Positions 8,513 through 17,214 of a stretch of 64,000 nt of DNA are shown one piece after another. Position numbers and translations under genes: made by a program. A model generated the notes under the pieces. The model was not told where the DNA came from. It did no database searches and saw only the letters and a program-made list of their open reading frames with translations. Source of the stretch: Haloterrigena sp. KLK7 (GTDB taxonomy: Archaea > Halobacteriota > Halobacteria > Halobacteriales > Natrialbaceae); contig NZ_CP149788.1 of NCBI RefSeq assembly GCF_037914945.1, forward strand, positions 332,906-396,905, read 5' to 3'. Within the stretch, counting starts at the first letter, position 1. Every line of letters starts with the position of its first letter.

Positions 8513-8630
8513 TCAGTTAAGTTAGTTATGTACCGTGCTGACGGAGATACTACCATATCGACTTCTTCCGTTGGCGTTTGATGCTGTGAATCTACTTGAA
8601 TTCATTCAAGAGTTTGAAAACACCCTGTCC

Positions 8631-8649
8631 GGCACCGTCTAGTTAGGCC
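8631..8649. repeat. Insertion-element end-like motif (ggcaccgtctagttaggcc)
   Basis: The motif resembles gcaccgtctagttaa-type ends that I associate with haloarchaeal IS6-like elements. Similar stretches occur at 15135-15147 and 33187-33204. No transposase is attached, so it would be a solo end. It lies about 40 nt from the start of the 1.8-kb duplication. Confidence 0.35.
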
Positions 8650-8681
8650 AGTTTGAGGAATGAGCAGGTCACAGAGTTAAT

Positions 8682-8945
8682 TTGGTGCTTGTCATCACAC
8701 ACGCTCCGATTCATCAGTCACGCGGGACGTTCCGCCTCCGAACGGAGGACGATCCGAAAACGGTCGCCGATACGTTCACCGGTCCGACACTACCGGTACT
8801 CGCATTTCAGAGGGGATCGCGAGTCGTCGAATACCTTCTGGTGAGCCAACAGACAATCTGGGGAGCTCACACAGCAAAGCAGATCAATTGCTGTCCATTA
8901 CCGCGACTACCGGTCGGTCCGCGTCCAGAAGGATCGATTGAGTGA
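8682..8945 (+). pseudogene. Fragment of an unknown protein at the start of the duplication
   Basis: The frame reads GTFRLRTEDDPKTVADTFTG then PTLPVLAFQRGSRVVEYLLVS. It looks like genuine coding sequence, probably a protein C-terminus. In the second copy (53874 onward) three of five differences in this stretch are silent, one changes Y to H, and one makes a stop just after LLVS. In copy 1 that stop is CAA and the frame runs on antisense to uspA, so the true end is probably after LLVS. The 5' part is cut at the duplication boundary. I do not recognise the family. Confidence 0.4.
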
Positions 8946-9312
8946 CGCTTCCGAATAGCGCCTTGCCGACTGGCGATCGTTTCCGTCCTCCCAGCACGAG
9001 ATATCGGGAATCTACTTCGGTAGCATAGTTCAGGATTTCTTCAGCGGGGTTTCCTGTTCGTCCGATCACTTCGTGCTCCCGCGAAATCCCCTCGGAAGCC
9101 CGTTCGGCGACCGTTCGAGCGATTTCTTTTCTGTCCTCATCCGTCGCCTTTTCATCGATGTTAATTTTCTCGTTGAGGAGATGGTCGTGCTCCGACTCTT
9201 CATACACGGACACGATGTGAAGCGGTTCGTCAAAGCGATCGGCTAACGTCGCCGCTTCCTTCACTACTGCTTTCGATCTCTCTTCGTCATCAACTGAAGC
9301 AACAATCGTCAT
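8884..9312 (-). CDS. UspA-type universal stress protein (copy 1)
   Basis: A 142-aa single UspA domain, starting TIVASVDDEERSKAVVKEAA and ending with the family's nucleotide-binding loop region (YLVLGGRKRSPVGKALFGS then VTQSILLDADRPVVAV). UspA proteins are small cytoplasmic alpha/beta proteins, often ATP-binding, induced under stress. The gene is duplicated at 54072-54500; the two proteins are identical although the DNA differs at eight positions. It stands alone on the minus strand beside a broken integrase, so it may have travelled as cargo. Confidence 0.9.
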   Translation of the reverse strand: MTIVASVDDEERSKAVVKEAATLADRFDEPLHIVSVYEESEHDHLLNEKINIDEKATDEDRKEIARTVAERASEGISREHEVIGRTGNPAEEILNYATEVDSRYLVLGGRKRSPVGKALFGSVTQSILLDADRPVVAVMDSN

Positions 9313-9976
9313 ATCATACTACTAGCTGCTGGAAGGCAAATAAATTTGGATTTGGTTGTAAAGGATTGACAGAAAGTAGCGCGTAGTGTTTTACGGACGG
9401 TCAAGACAGATAACTATCGAAATCGGAGAGGAAGCTATTGCCTGACAGCCACTTCTTTTCGTACGTCCATCAGAGTGTGAAAACGTCAATAATTACCAGT
9501 ACTTGGAGCATCAAGATAGGTGGCGTAATACTGTTGTCGGCACTGGAGTGTTCTAGGCCTAATTCAGCGAGAGAATTCCGTCCGAAAGCCGAGCGGAGCG
9601 AGGTATCGGCAGATAACTGGCCGCAACGAATGTCGAATAGAGCCCTGTACGAGACGCGCTCGTGATCGAGTGTCGTTCGCCGAACAGTTCCGTTCGGAGA
9701 ACTTGCTCGCCAACGATTCCAACAGATCGGTAGCCGTGTCGAGGCCGCAAGTGACAGGGTGTGAAGAGCCGATTCCGAGTCTGTTAGAATCGTGACTGGG
9801 TTGATTAACCCTTGCGCCGAACATATCCACTGTCGCGTACCTCTCCCACGCGACAGAGCGATCCCATCTCCCCACCCGCCCTTATCGTCATTCACCGTGG
9901 GCCCGCCCCGGCCCGCTGTGACTTTTCACTTCGCGAATTCGGTACAGTCGCCCGCCCCGAGCGGGTCGTCGTCGCC
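9313..9976. other. Gene-free region inside the duplication
   Basis: About 660 nt between uspA and the integrase remnant, also present in copy 2. Several open frames exist but none resembles a protein, and copy 2 has indels that break them. An AT-rich stretch just upstream of uspA (about 9313-9350) probably carries its promoter. Confidence 0.55.
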
Positions 9977-10509
9977 TCACGAACCGACTGTCACAGATCG
10001 CTCGAGGACATCATGAACGCTCTCGGGAAACGGTGCGGTTTCGTAGTCTCGTGACTTCCCATAGACCTCGATCGACCGCTCTTCGAAATCGACGTCAGAC
10101 CAGCGGAGGCCATCACGTTTCTCGTCTTTCGGATCTGAGAACAGTTCCGCTCCACGCGCACCCGTTCCGTCGAGCATGACGACGATCGCTCTATCGCGGA
10201 ACGCAGTCTCTCGATCGACCCGGATCGTTCCTTCGAGCGCCATGTCGACGCGCTTGGTGACGTAGTTGATGAGCTGCTCGCGATCGTCATCTGACCAGTA
10301 CTGCGTTTTGCGCTTCCCGTCGTCCTCAGGGAGCGGATCCATCGCCTCGGTCGTGTCCGCTGGGTTCGTCTCGAGGAGTTGGTCTCGAACACACCAGGAC
10401 AGGAAAGCACGAACGTACGCGAAGTACATCTGTGCCGTCGACGCTGAGATCTCCTCGTCGATCTTGGTTCGGTCGTATAGGTCCTCGCTGTATCCTCTGC
10501 TAAATTAAC
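9977..10509 (-). pseudogene. Truncated XerC/D-type tyrosine recombinase (copy 1)
   Basis: The frame holds the end of a core-binding domain (YFAYVRAFLSWCVRDQLLET) and the first half of a catalytic domain. This includes the first catalytic Arg (GARGAELFSD) and a beta-hairpin lysine region (SIEVYGKSRDYETAPFPESV). The HxxR box and the nucleophilic Tyr are absent: the frame stops after HDVLERSVTVGS. The N-terminus is cut at the duplication edge near 10493. It cannot be active. Confidence 0.8.
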
Positions 10510-10523
10510 AGTGCCGAAACGGA

Positions 10524-11372
10524 TCACGATTTGCCTAAACTCTCGGGATCAACCTCGATATCCCCGGGATCGCCCGCTTTGATCGCCTGGCCGTAGTTGA
10601 GCAATGCAACGAAGACGGTCCCACCCACGGCGTTTCCGATCGTTGTCCAAACGAGGAAGTGGCCGAACTCACCGAGAGTGATACCTTGGCCCAAGAACAT
10701 CGCAGAGAGTACTTCGGTCGTCCCGAGAAGGGCATGATGGAAGGGGCCGAACCCGATAATGCCCGTGATCATCCAGATCAGCAGGACTTGACCGGCCGTA
10801 TCACGGCCGGCAGCGACGAGCCAGGTTGCCAACCCCATAAGCCACCCTGCAATGATCCCGCTCAGCACGATCGCCCACCACGAGAGCGGAAGCAGGGCGC
10901 TAACGAGCGTATTGGCTGCTGCCGGCGTGAAAATTCCGAGTGCTGGACCAGCAATAGCGATAAATCCAGCAAACCCCGTACATCCAAGCAAATTAGCGAC
11001 ATACACTATCCCCCACAGCCGACCGAGATCACCCAGCGAAGCACGGCGGTCGATGACCGGAAGCACCCCTAACATAACATGAGCAGTGAACAGCTCCGTC
11101 TGGCCGATGATAACGACGATGAAGCCGACCGTCGCGACGTTTGCCAGAACGAATCGTTGGATGAGCGGCGACGAGAACCCTCCCGAAAAGGTCACTGCCA
11201 TACCCATGAGAAGGGCCCCTACGCTCACGTTGATGCCAGCAGCGACGCCAGCGATGAACAATCCGCTTGCTGGCCGTCTGATCTGTTTGAGTGCGATGAC
11301 GAGTTCTCGTTGTAATATCTGGCGGACTCCTAGGGTCGGTTCAGGGGTCCCCGTCTCTTCTTTGGATGCCAT
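10524..11372 (-). CDS. Formate/nitrite transporter (FNT) family channel
   Basis: A 282-aa membrane protein with about six helices, the FNT topology. The cytoplasmic N-terminus (VRQILQRELVIALKQIRRP) leads into SGLFIAGVAAGINVSVGALL. The family-typical GQTELFTAHVML follows, then WMITGIIGFGPFHHALLGTT, which contains the helix-5 histidine region, and TTIGNAVGGTVFVALLNYG. FNT channels pass formate, nitrite or other small acids. A diverged paralogue lies at 18051-18827. It is a single gene next to the broken integrase; the substrate is not predictable. Confidence 0.87.
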   Translation of the reverse strand: MASKEETGTPEPTLGVRQILQRELVIALKQIRRPASGLFIAGVAAGINVSVGALLMGMAVTFSGGFSSPLIQRFVLANVATVGFIVVIIGQTELFTAHVMLGVLPVIDRRASLGDLGRLWGIVYVANLLGCTGFAGFIAIAGPALGIFTPAAANTLVSALLPLSWWAIVLSGIIAGWLMGLATWLVAAGRDTAGQVLLIWMITGIIGFGPFHHALLGTTEVLSAMFLGQGITLGEFGHFLVWTTIGNAVGGTVFVALLNYGQAIKAGDPGDIEVDPESLGKS

Positions 11373-12105
11373 AGTATTCGATCACCGTCATCTTGGTTTG
11401 CGTGGTAGTGGCATGAACCCCTGTCCCTGCATTCAACCATGGCTGTGCCGACCAGCACGATGGAGCGCGGTGCCAGTCACAGAGAGAGTATGGAAACTCT
11501 TCTATGACAGCCCGTGTTCCAGCGTATCACTGAACTCGAGTTCATGGTTGAACTCGACAGCAGTAGGGGACTGTCAATTGCGAGCTTCAGTTCAGTGGGA
11601 CTCTCCACGAGCGATACGGCGCCGTGTGCGTCGGTCAATACGCGATAGGGGGACTGTCAGACCTCGTGACCACGAATCACCGAACTCGAACAGCAACAAG
11701 GGACTATCACCACATGCAGCCCTCAGGGGCTACCAGAGATGTACAAACGACTGAAAACAGCGGCTCTGTTGAAATCCTCAACTGATGACAGGCTTGACAC
11801 CCTCAGCGATAATGGATTTCCAAGATAGGGGGTTCGTCGACTGTTTCGTTGGAGGTCATGATTGTACGTTCTGTTCAGTTATAGGTTTTCTTCCATCTTG
11901 TCAAGAACCTCTGTTGAACAGTGTACTACCTGTACAGACCAACGTGAGCTGGATTCCGCGAGCGCTCGACACCAACGACAATCCTGACCAAGGGAACATC
12001 GCGATTCGCCCGAACGCCTTCATTACGAATATCGAGAATATCCACGACTATGTGTGGCGTAGTTAGGGTATGTATAATAGAGTCGCTCAAACCTGGTGGT
12101 CAGAT
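11373..12105. other. Gene-free region with insertion-element traces
   Basis: About 730 nt. A gactgtca-type phrase recurs near 11570 and 11650 (with a gactatca variant near 11703), and an insertion-element end-like motif lies at 11762-11778. A plus-strand frame at 11785-12066 shows no protein resemblance. I see no supported gene. Confidence 0.5.
11762..11778 (+). repeat. Dispersed motif ggctctgttgaaatcct
   Basis: The 17-nt motif is found here, at 15041-15057 with one change, and reversed at 46570-46586. The flanks diverge after about 22 nt. This is what solo ends of an insertion sequence or miniature element would look like. No transposase is attached to any copy. Confidence 0.5.
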
Positions 12106-13932
12106 ATGGTCGGACTCTGCGGAGCGGTCAGCGATATCTCTGGTATCGATCCTCTTGTCGAGGACCTTCACTGGACTGGTGACGAACGCTCGCTGGAGGG
12201 TGAAGAGGGAGATGTAGCGGTGGCGTCGGTCACTCACCCCTTCGAGGCCGACCTCGGCTACGCGGAGACCGAGGGCGGTGACCGGATCTGGCTCTGGGGA
12301 TCGGTGTGGGGGTTCGATGGCCCGGACGGATACGAACGGTTCAGAGAGACCGGGGCAGAGCAGTGTGCTACCAGATACGAACGCCACGGGATGGAGTTCG
12401 TCTCGGGACTGAACGGCAACTTCGCCGGTGCGATCCACGACAGCGAGACCGGACAGCTTTCCCTCTTCACTGATCGGTTTGGGACCCGTCCGTTGTACTA
12501 TTCCGTGACCGACGACGGGATCGTCTTCTCGACTAACATTCAGTCGCTCCCCCTCCACCCGGGCGTCGAGACGGAGTTCGACGAGGCGTATCTCGCCGAG
12601 TACTTCGCCCTCCACCGACCGTTCGGCGTCCGGACACCACTGACCGGCGTAAAGAAAACACAGCCCGGCTCGGTGATGACGCTGGATCCCGACGGCAGTT
12701 ACGAGAGACACCGGTACTGGCGGCCGGTCTATACGCCACGCGAGCGATCGCGGGAGTACTTCGCCGACCGCCTCGCCAGGACGTTCCGCGACGTCGTTGC
12801 TGACCGCACCGATCGAGCAGGCGAGTACGGACTCCTGTTGAGCGGTGGGAGCGATTCTCGACTCGTCCTGGCTGCGCTCACCGCACTCGATAGGCAGGTA
12901 CAGACGTTCCATCTGGCCGAATGGCACAACCGGGAGGCGAAGACCGCCGCGAAGGTAGCTGCGGCGGCCGGCGCTCCCCTCACACTGCTCATCCGTGACG
13001 AGGATTATCTGGCCCGTTCACTCGCCAGTAACCCGGTGATGTCTAACTTCGTCGGCTACTTCAACCAGGCACACGCGAACGAATTCGCTGAGACGCTCTC
13101 CTCGAGCGTCGACGTCCTCCTCACGGGTCACTACGGAGATATGTTGTTCAAGGGTGACCACCTCCGCAAGTCATCGGTCGACCTTGGCCCGCTCGGGTCG
13201 TTCGACCTGCCACGCGAACAGCCGATAGAGACGGTCGAGGAGTTTGTCGACTACCGGGCCGATGTGAACACCCCCGCGTATCTCCAGCTACCACGGAGCG
13301 TACGGGAGATATACCGTGACGACGTCCGACAGGAGGGTGAGGAGGTCATCGATCACGGCGTCTCATACCCCTCGCTCCGGGAGGCGACGCTCGCCAGTCG
13401 CTGTCCACTCACGAACGGTACCTCGCAGTTCTTCTATCATGGGACCAGCCAGATGATGCCGTCGGGGACGCCGTTCCTCGACAACCGGCTGTTCGACCTC
13501 TTCCTCACCATCCCCGTTCGTCACCTGCTCAGGGGTGACCTGATCAACGAGGCGATCCGTCGTCTGGCGCCGGACCTGGCCGACTATCCACACGGGAGCG
13601 GCGTCGTCCCGATCCGATATCCGTTAGCAGCCCAGCGAGCAGGGGAACTCGCAACTGAGTTCATGCAGAAATACCTCCTGAGTGACCCCGAGAAATCACA
13701 CTGGGGACGTGGACCCTGGCCCGACCACCACGAGCTTATCCGCACACACGAGTTCATCCCCAAAACACTCGAGAGACACAAGGAGACGATCCGATCGCTC
13801 CCGTTCCTGAGCTGGGAGGGAGTGAACGACTGCTACGAGGCCCACCTCGCCGGCGAGAGCCAGCTGGGGCCACTCTACTCGCTCGTCACCTTCCTCGAGA
13901 TGCCTCTCGTATCCCGGGTCCAAGAGAGATAA
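12106..13932 (+). CDS. Asparagine synthase-like ATP-dependent amidotransferase
   Basis: A 608-aa protein from ATG 12106 (MVGLCGAVSD); the upstream ATG 12070 would add 12 unlikely residues. Residues about 100-135 carry the glutaminase-domain motifs NGNFAGAIHD and DRFGTRPLYY. The synthetase PP-loop LLLSGGSDSRL lies at about 243-253. The usual Cys2 nucleophile is absent: the first Cys is at residue 5, so the glutaminase half may be inactive or use another ammonia source. Haloarchaeal relatives often sit in surface-polysaccharide clusters, but no glycosyltransferase is nearby. The product is unknown. The region is GC-richer than its surroundings. Confidence 0.8.
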   Translation: MVGLCGAVSDISGIDPLVEDLHWTGDERSLEGEEGDVAVASVTHPFEADLGYAETEGGDRIWLWGSVWGFDGPDGYERFRETGAEQCATRYERHGMEFVSGLNGNFAGAIHDSETGQLSLFTDRFGTRPLYYSVTDDGIVFSTNIQSLPLHPGVETEFDEAYLAEYFALHRPFGVRTPLTGVKKTQPGSVMTLDPDGSYERHRYWRPVYTPRERSREYFADRLARTFRDVVADRTDRAGEYGLLLSGGSDSRLVLAALTALDRQVQTFHLAEWHNREAKTAAKVAAAAGAPLTLLIRDEDYLARSLASNPVMSNFVGYFNQAHANEFAETLSSSVDVLLTGHYGDMLFKGDHLRKSSVDLGPLGSFDLPREQPIETVEEFVDYRADVNTPAYLQLPRSVREIYRDDVRQEGEEVIDHGVSYPSLREATLASRCPLTNGTSQFFYHGTSQMMPSGTPFLDNRLFDLFLTIPVRHLLRGDLINEAIRRLAPDLADYPHGSGVVPIRYPLAAQRAGELATEFMQKYLLSDPEKSHWGRGPWPDHHELIRTHEFIPKTLERHKETIRSLPFLSWEGVNDCYEAHLAGESQLGPLYSLVTFLEMPLVSRVQER

Positions 13933-14087
13933 GAAGCGACTCATTAACACGACGCCTCCCGCCGTCTCGACCCGTCGTCACTCACGCTGTGCTGGGTGAA
14001 TCATCGAACCCAACCGCTGTTCCTCGGATGATCTAGGGTGACTGTCCACCGTTCGCCAGCAACAGCGGCCGCGGTGCGGTGCTGGAC

Positions 14088-14420
14088 GTTCGCCACGATC
14101 CTGTCCGTTCGAGTATCAGTCGCTAACCCGTCCATTTAGCTCTTCGAACGTCTGCGGCCGATCCTCACGTTCCTCTCCGGCTCTGATCCACTGGATAGCT
14201 GCTGATTTCCCTGTCCGATTGTCGTGCGGACACGCTGACCGACTCGGGATCCTCGACAGCGTCGGGATCGTCCGGCACCACATCCACACCGGGCCGGCCT
14301 CGACGAGAGCCTTCCGACTCGAGACACGCTGCCGTCGTCCTCGAGTGATCGGAGCTTCTTGTACGCAGTCTCATAGGAGCAATCGATGTAATCGGCGATG
14401 TCTATGACCCACGTAGCCAT
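14088..14420 (-). pseudogene. Broken winged-helix regulator
   Basis: The N-terminal reading DIADYIDCSYETAYKKLRSL then EDDGSVSRVG is a helix-turn-helix plus wing typical of haloarchaeal regulators. After that the original frame becomes low-complexity Arg/Gly. The other minus-strand frames give more protein-like text (VWMWCRTIPT... and SAAIQWIRAGEEREDRPQTF). At least one frameshift has therefore split the gene. It has no clear target nearby. Confidence 0.5.
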
Positions 14421-14694
14421 GATGGACGAGATCGAGAATACGACAGTCGCCGAAACGATCGAGATCCGAGGTCCCAGACCGTATCGTCGTGGCGGTTGCT
14501 GCCCGCCTTGAGACCCACGAGGATCGACGAGGCCTGTCCTAGATCACGTCGAGATTGAGCACTGACTCGTGACGGAGGACGGCGAGGACGCCGCGACGTC
14601 GTCTCGAGCAGTGGCGAACGTAGCCGAAGATCTCCAACGATCACCTACTAACTCTCTATCATTGGTCTGCCCCATGGGGTGATAGGTGGTCGAT

Positions 14695-14994
14695 GTGAGT
14701 ACTGACGACGAAGACGACCTCAAGTCGATCAATATTGAGGTCCCGGGGGCCGAGAAGACTCGGTACGTCTCAGTAGAGTTGCCTCACGACCAATACGAAC
14801 GTCTCGACGATCGTAAGGACAAGAATGGGCTCACGTGGCGTAGACTACTTATGCACACCCAACGCGAACTCGAGAACCCAACGGAAGACAGTTCGAGCCA
14901 ATACGAACAACTAAATGAGACTCGTCAATGGCATGGCTTCACCAGGACAGGAATGCTGTTGCATGCCGCTCGCGTCCTCGAAGAGTATGACTGA
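14695..14994 (+). CDS. Small protein with two internal repeats
   Basis: About 99 aa from the GTG at 14695 (STDDEDDLKSINIEVPG); a GTG at 14686 is also possible. After an acidic start and a strand (TRYVSVELP) come two similar units of about 28 residues. The first begins at QYERLDDRKDKNGLTWRRLL and the second at QYEQLNETRQWHGFTRTGML, each ending in an amphipathic helix. The pattern suggests a tandem helix-turn-helix or ribbon-helix-helix-like DNA-binding protein. I do not know the family. Codon use looks normal for the region. Confidence 0.6.
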   Translation: MSTDDEDDLKSINIEVPGAEKTRYVSVELPHDQYERLDDRKDKNGLTWRRLLMHTQRELENPTEDSSSQYEQLNETRQWHGFTRTGMLLHAARVLEEYD

Positions 14995-15283
14995 CCAGGT
15001 CAGCATTTTCACGTGACAGCGACCCCAAAGCCAAATAAACGACTCTGTTGAAATCCTCTTTGAGCGACAATATTCGGAGGAGGATAGCGGGTCAGCCGCT
15101 GCACAGCTACACGTTCTCAGCCGTCAGTTAGCCAGGCACTGTCTAGGATGGGAAAGCGGTCGTGGTAACGGCGTATCCGAACTTTCGACAGGACTACAAT
15201 CGCAGTTCTCGGTTTTTCAGAATAACAGATCGATAGTAATACCGGAGCTATTATTGGATAAGGATCTTAATAGAATAGATATC
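14995..15283. other. Intergenic region with two insertion-end-like motifs
   Basis: The stretch contains gactctgttgaaatcct at 15041-15057 and ggcactgtctagg at 15135-15147, both like motifs found elsewhere in the window. No gene is supported. A TATA-like attattggataagg lies about 30 nt before the padR start. Confidence 0.5.
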
Positions 15284-15559
15284 ATGTACGATTTAACTGG
15301 ATTCCAGCGAGACCTGCTGTACGCTGTCGCTGGGTTTGACAAGCCTCATGGCCTTGCCATCAAAGAAGAACTGGAGAATTACTACGAGAAAGAGATTCAC
15401 CACGGCCGACTGTATCCGAATCTGGATACCCTCGTTGACAAAGGATTGGTTGAGAAAGGTGAGAAGGATCAGAGAACAAACGTATACAGTATCACCAGAC
15501 GCGGCCAGCGGGAATTTGAGGCTCGTCGAGAGTGGGAAGATCAGTACGTCGACCTCTGA
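15284..15559 (+). CDS. PadR-family transcriptional regulator
   Basis: 91 aa from the ATG at 15284 (MYDLTGFQRDLLYAVAG); ten extra codons upstream are open but not family-like. The whole protein is the winged helix of haloarchaeal PadR proteins. The signature GRLYPNLDTLVDKGLVEKGE covers the recognition helix and wing start, and VYSITRRGQREFEARREWED ends it. No C-terminal effector domain is present. The target is unknown; no obvious partner gene lies next to it. Confidence 0.85.
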   Translation: MYDLTGFQRDLLYAVAGFDKPHGLAIKEELENYYEKEIHHGRLYPNLDTLVDKGLVEKGEKDQRTNVYSITRRGQREFEARREWEDQYVDL

Positions 15560-15564
15560 TCACC

Positions 15565-15600
15565 AGAAGGCGCAATAGTACAAGAAGGCGCAATAGTACA
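15565..15600 (+). repeat. Perfect tandem repeat, two units of 18 bp
   Basis: The unit agaaggcgcaatagtaca occurs twice back to back, right after the padR stop. The period of 18 would encode six residues if translated, but no gene is supported here. A recent slippage duplication is the simplest reading. Confidence 0.85.
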
Positions 15601-16298
15601 GACTTCGGTAGAACTGAGATTCTCGCAACTGCACTCTCCATCGTCACGGGATTCCATACTCCTCCAACTATCGTCATCGTCAGCTAGATCCGAATCTGGT
15701 TCTCGCCCAACTGAGGGGATTTGCGGTATCGTGTGACGCTGCTGAGCGCTTCCAGTCAATGATCCGTCGAGACGGCTGGGAACGTGAGGAGCGCCGTCGA
15801 GTTGAGGAAGGGCTTGTCGCGGTCATTGCTGGCAGGCGATCAAGCCGTACAGGGTCCACTTTTGGGAGACGGTCTGGGCCGGGATGTGGAGATCCGCTAT
15901 CCCGAGTGGCAATGGCGACGGCAGCCACAGACTGGACTCGCGGAGTTTATGGGAGGAGGTCAGCGTGAGTGGAAACACACACTCTACGGGCGGTACTGAG
16001 CGATCTTGCATTCCGTCCGTTCAAAAGGCAGGAATTCGTTGAATCCCTGCTACGGCAGGTGGTGGGTGTGTCTCGGAACAACTGCCTCTGACATCCGAGA
16101 CTAGCTTTTACTTTATTTTGAGGGATTATCAATCTATAGAAATCCATCGCAGGCTGCCGACATCTCCGACAACCAGCGACCGAACGATAGATCCGGGAAA
16201 ACAGCGTCGTGACTCAGGCGGTTCGGAATGAAAGAAAGTGATGTCCGCGTCGGTTCGCGTCCGAACGCCGGTAGTCGTCGGTTCGTTCCGTCGCGATC
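15601..16298. other. Region with only degenerate coding traces
   Basis: About 700 nt. Plus-strand frames at about 15705-15999 give protein-like pieces (GWEREERRRVEEGLVAVIAG and, in another frame, EIRYPEWQWRRQPQTGLAEF ending in a stop). This suggests a small frameshifted gene I cannot name. The remainder shows nothing. Confidence 0.35.
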
Positions 16299-16673
16299 CT
16301 ATTCAGCAGTCGACCGGACGGATGGCGAACGGTCGGCAGCGGTCAGACTGTACACGTTGTAGCCACCGAAGCTCGTCATCACAGTCCCCGCGACGATGTC
16401 GCTCCACAGTGCCGGTCCCTCCAGGCCGAGAGTGAAGGGAGCAACGACGAGCCAACAGCCGAGAATTGCGACGAGTCCTGCACCGGTCGCGCTCGCGGAC
16501 CGCCGGCTGCGAACGCTGGCGTAGTTGTAGCCGGCGACGAGGGCGACCGCGGTGCCGACCAAGATGTCGTTCCAGCGGGCGACTCCCGTTACGGCGAAGA
16601 CGAAGGGGGCGGCGATCAGCCAGCAGCCGAGCAGGCAGTTTCCGCCGGCGGCGATCCTCGTCGTCGCGTCCAT
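16299..16673 (-). CDS. SPW-repeat membrane protein
   Basis: 124 aa from the ATG at 16673 (MDATTRIAAGGNCLLGCWLI); upstream codons in frame overlap the copper-storage gene and read as Arg-rich non-protein. Two copies of the SPW unit are seen: APFVFAVTGVARWNDILVG with a following AGYN, and APFTLGLEGPALWSDIVAG with a following GGYN. Each unit is a helical hairpin, giving four membrane helices. The function of SPW proteins is unknown. The gene starts 8 nt after the copper-storage gene, so the two are probably co-transcribed. Confidence 0.8.
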   Translation of the reverse strand: MDATTRIAAGGNCLLGCWLIAAPFVFAVTGVARWNDILVGTAVALVAGYNYASVRSRRSASATGAGLVAILGCWLVVAPFTLGLEGPALWSDIVAGTVMTSFGGYNVYSLTAADRSPSVRSTAE

Positions 16674-16680
16674 TCGCCGT

Positions 16681-17034
16681 TTAGGCCGACGCCATGTTAC
16701 GACAAGTCTCCGCGCAGTCCTGGAGGACGTCCGCACAGACCTGACAGTGTTCGGCGTCGTGGCGTTCACATTCCTCGGCGCACTCCTCGCAGGCGCCGGC
16801 GCAGGCTTCGGCGAGTTGCGCGCTGTAGTTCGAGTTGCGAGCCATGAACCGCGCGTGCATCGTTGTCAAGTCGGCGACGTCGCGACAGAGCCGGAGACAC
16901 TTGGCCATCTCCTCGCCCTCGCCGGCGCACTCGTCGGCACACCACTCGCACGCCTGAGCGGCTTCGAAGCAGTTGTCGATACAGTCCTGCATCTCCTCGT
17001 TCTCGCTGATGTGGTCGATCTGAGTCAGTGCCAT
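16681..17034 (-). CDS. Four-helix-bundle copper storage protein (Csp / DUF326)
   Basis: A 117-aa Cys-rich protein with 15 cysteines, mostly in CxxxC or CxxC spacing along helices (C18, 22, 29, 32, 36, 46, 50, 78, 82, 85, 89, 97, 100, 107, 111). In characterised Csp proteins such cysteines point into a four-helix bundle and bind many Cu(I) ions. There is no signal peptide, so it should act in the cytoplasm, like Csp3. It stands just before an SPW membrane gene on the same strand. It would buffer or store copper. Confidence 0.87.
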   Translation of the reverse strand: MALTQIDHISENEEMQDCIDNCFEAAQACEWCADECAGEGEEMAKCLRLCRDVADLTTMHARFMARNSNYSAQLAEACAGACEECAEECERHDAEHCQVCADVLQDCAETCRNMASA

Positions 17035-17214
17035 TGCGATCGAACGGTCGTCGGCGATTGGCTTTGTTATCCACCGGCCACGAGGAACCGACCGAACGGT
17101 GAGGGGCGATACTCGCGACCGGAACCGCGGAATGGCCGATCGGTGAGGCGCGGTTCACGGATCATTACCGCGGGCCTAACGATGGATTTGCCGGTGGATC
17201 ACTGTCACCGCGCC

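Larger units (their letters stand above)
8686..10497. repeat. Copy 1 of a 1.8-kb segmental duplication
   Basis: Positions 8686-10497 match 53874-55679 at high identity in the same orientation (offset 45188 at the left end, shifted slightly by small indels on the right). The unit holds a protein fragment, a UspA gene, about 650 nt without a gene and a broken integrase. Copy 1 ends inside the integrase N-terminal region; copy 2 continues upstream of that point. Confidence 0.9.

Noticed and set aside
9977..10509. SSV-type split integrase marking a live integrated element
   Set aside because: The truncation is shared by both copies and no C-terminal half or attachment repeat was found in the window.
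12100..12927. 275-aa minus-strand frame opposite the asparagine-synthase-like gene
   Set aside because: Shadow frame; no motif, and the plus frame is clearly coding.
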